This document shows, one piece after another, positions 21,126 to 21,403 of a stretch of DNA of 21,403 nt; position 1 is the stretch's first letter; every line of letters starts with the position of its first letter. Below the pieces are notes generated by a model. The model ran no database searches. It was not told the DNA's origin and saw nothing but the letters and a program-made list of their open reading frames with translations. The stretch is taken from the NCBI GenBank assembly GCA_964353405.1, contig CAYGWJ010000219.1, positions 1 to 21,403 of the forward strand, written 5' to 3'. The stretch is from JBGLNJ01 sp964353405 (GTDB lineage: Bacteria > Chloroflexota > Anaerolineae > Fen-1058). The position numbers and the translations under genes are program-made.

Positions 21126-21403
21126 TTATGCCGCTTCCATGCTCTGGGCCAGGTTCGCATCCACCTTGACGCCGGGCCCCATCGTCGAAGTTAAAACGAT
21201 TCGCCGGATGTAGATACCCTTGGCGCTGGCGGGCCTGGCTTTCATGATCGCATCCATCAACGCCGCCAGGTTCAGCCGCAGCTTCTGGGCTGGGAAGCTC
21301 ACCTTGCCGATCGGCACGTGGATGTTCGCCGTCTTGTCAGTACGGAACTCGGCGCGGCCCGCGCGAGCCTCACGGATGAGGCGGGGAATGTCATTCGCCG
21401 GAG
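21126..21403 (-). CDS. rplA: 50S ribosomal protein L1, C-terminal part (5' end outside the window)
   Basis: Large-subunit protein of the L1 stalk, and in many bacteria a repressor of its own operon. The frame is open to the window edge and reads IREARAGRAEFRTDKTANIHVPIGKVSF, then LRLNLAALMDAIMKARPASAKGIYIRRIVLTSTMGPGVKVD, the conserved C-terminal L1 sequence. About 91 residues are present of roughly 230. The frame ends in TAA at 21128-21126, followed at once by two hairpins and then the L10 leader. Confidence 0.96.
   Translation of the reverse strand, partial: PANDIPRLIREARAGRAEFRTDKTANIHVPIGKVSFPAQKLRLNLAALMDAIMKARPASAKGIYIRRIVLTSTMGPGVKVDANLAQSMEAA

Overview
The window is GC-rich bacterial chromosome. 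It most resembles an uncultured Chloroflexota (Anaerolineae-like) genome. This placement is inference from several traits: secreted proteins carrying an F-L-P-(I/V)-V tail or linker motif, a DUF5107 protein, a GxxExxY-protein cassette flanked by 'AATCCG'-type repeats, short palindromes scattered between genes, and extended -10 promoters of the form TGCTATAAT. No rRNA, tRNA, CRISPR array or recognisable transposase was seen.

Layout. (1) 1-1054: the 3' end of a ClpC-type chaperone gene and a small antitoxin-like gene, closed by a perfect 32-bp palindrome. (2) 1103-1900: a degraded interval. It holds a lipoprotein gene broken by a frameshift and an in-frame stop, a doubtful 57-residue frame, and a 31-bp imperfect inverted repeat just downstream of a near-consensus promoter. 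(3) 1901-2877: a leftward toxin-antitoxin operon (DUF433 protein, antitoxin-like protein, MazF/PemK toxin) with its own promoter. (4) 2914-8594: two divergent secreted proteins, a 1038-residue protein with two glycoside-hydrolase-like modules and a 746-residue DUF5107 protein. Their stop-side neighbours are sealed by symmetric hairpins. (5) 8669-15242: a leftward DNA-repair block, sbcD - ABC exporter - GxxExxY cassette - sbcC. (6) 15293-16333: threonine dehydrogenase (tdh), leftward. (7) 16568-19786: a rightward set with an orphan N6-adenine DNA methyltransferase, an overlapping endonuclease III gene and a two-helix membrane protein. (8) 19812-21403: a leftward ribosomal block rplA-(L10 leader)-rplJ-rplL with its terminator.

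How the parts work together. SbcC and SbcD should form the Mre11/Rad50-type nuclease that opens hairpins and processes DNA ends; their genes are separated by an exporter and by a roughly 1-kb repeat-bounded cassette. The L10 leader should let the L10-L7/L12 complex repress its own operon. The GH and DUF5107 proteins probably act on carbohydrate outside the cell.

The most unusual object is the cassette at 11229-12215. It carries inverted repeats at both ends and an eight-copy 16-bp tandem array at one end. Its single gene encodes two fused GxxExxY (PD-(D/E)XK-like) domains, the second of which has lost its signature residues.
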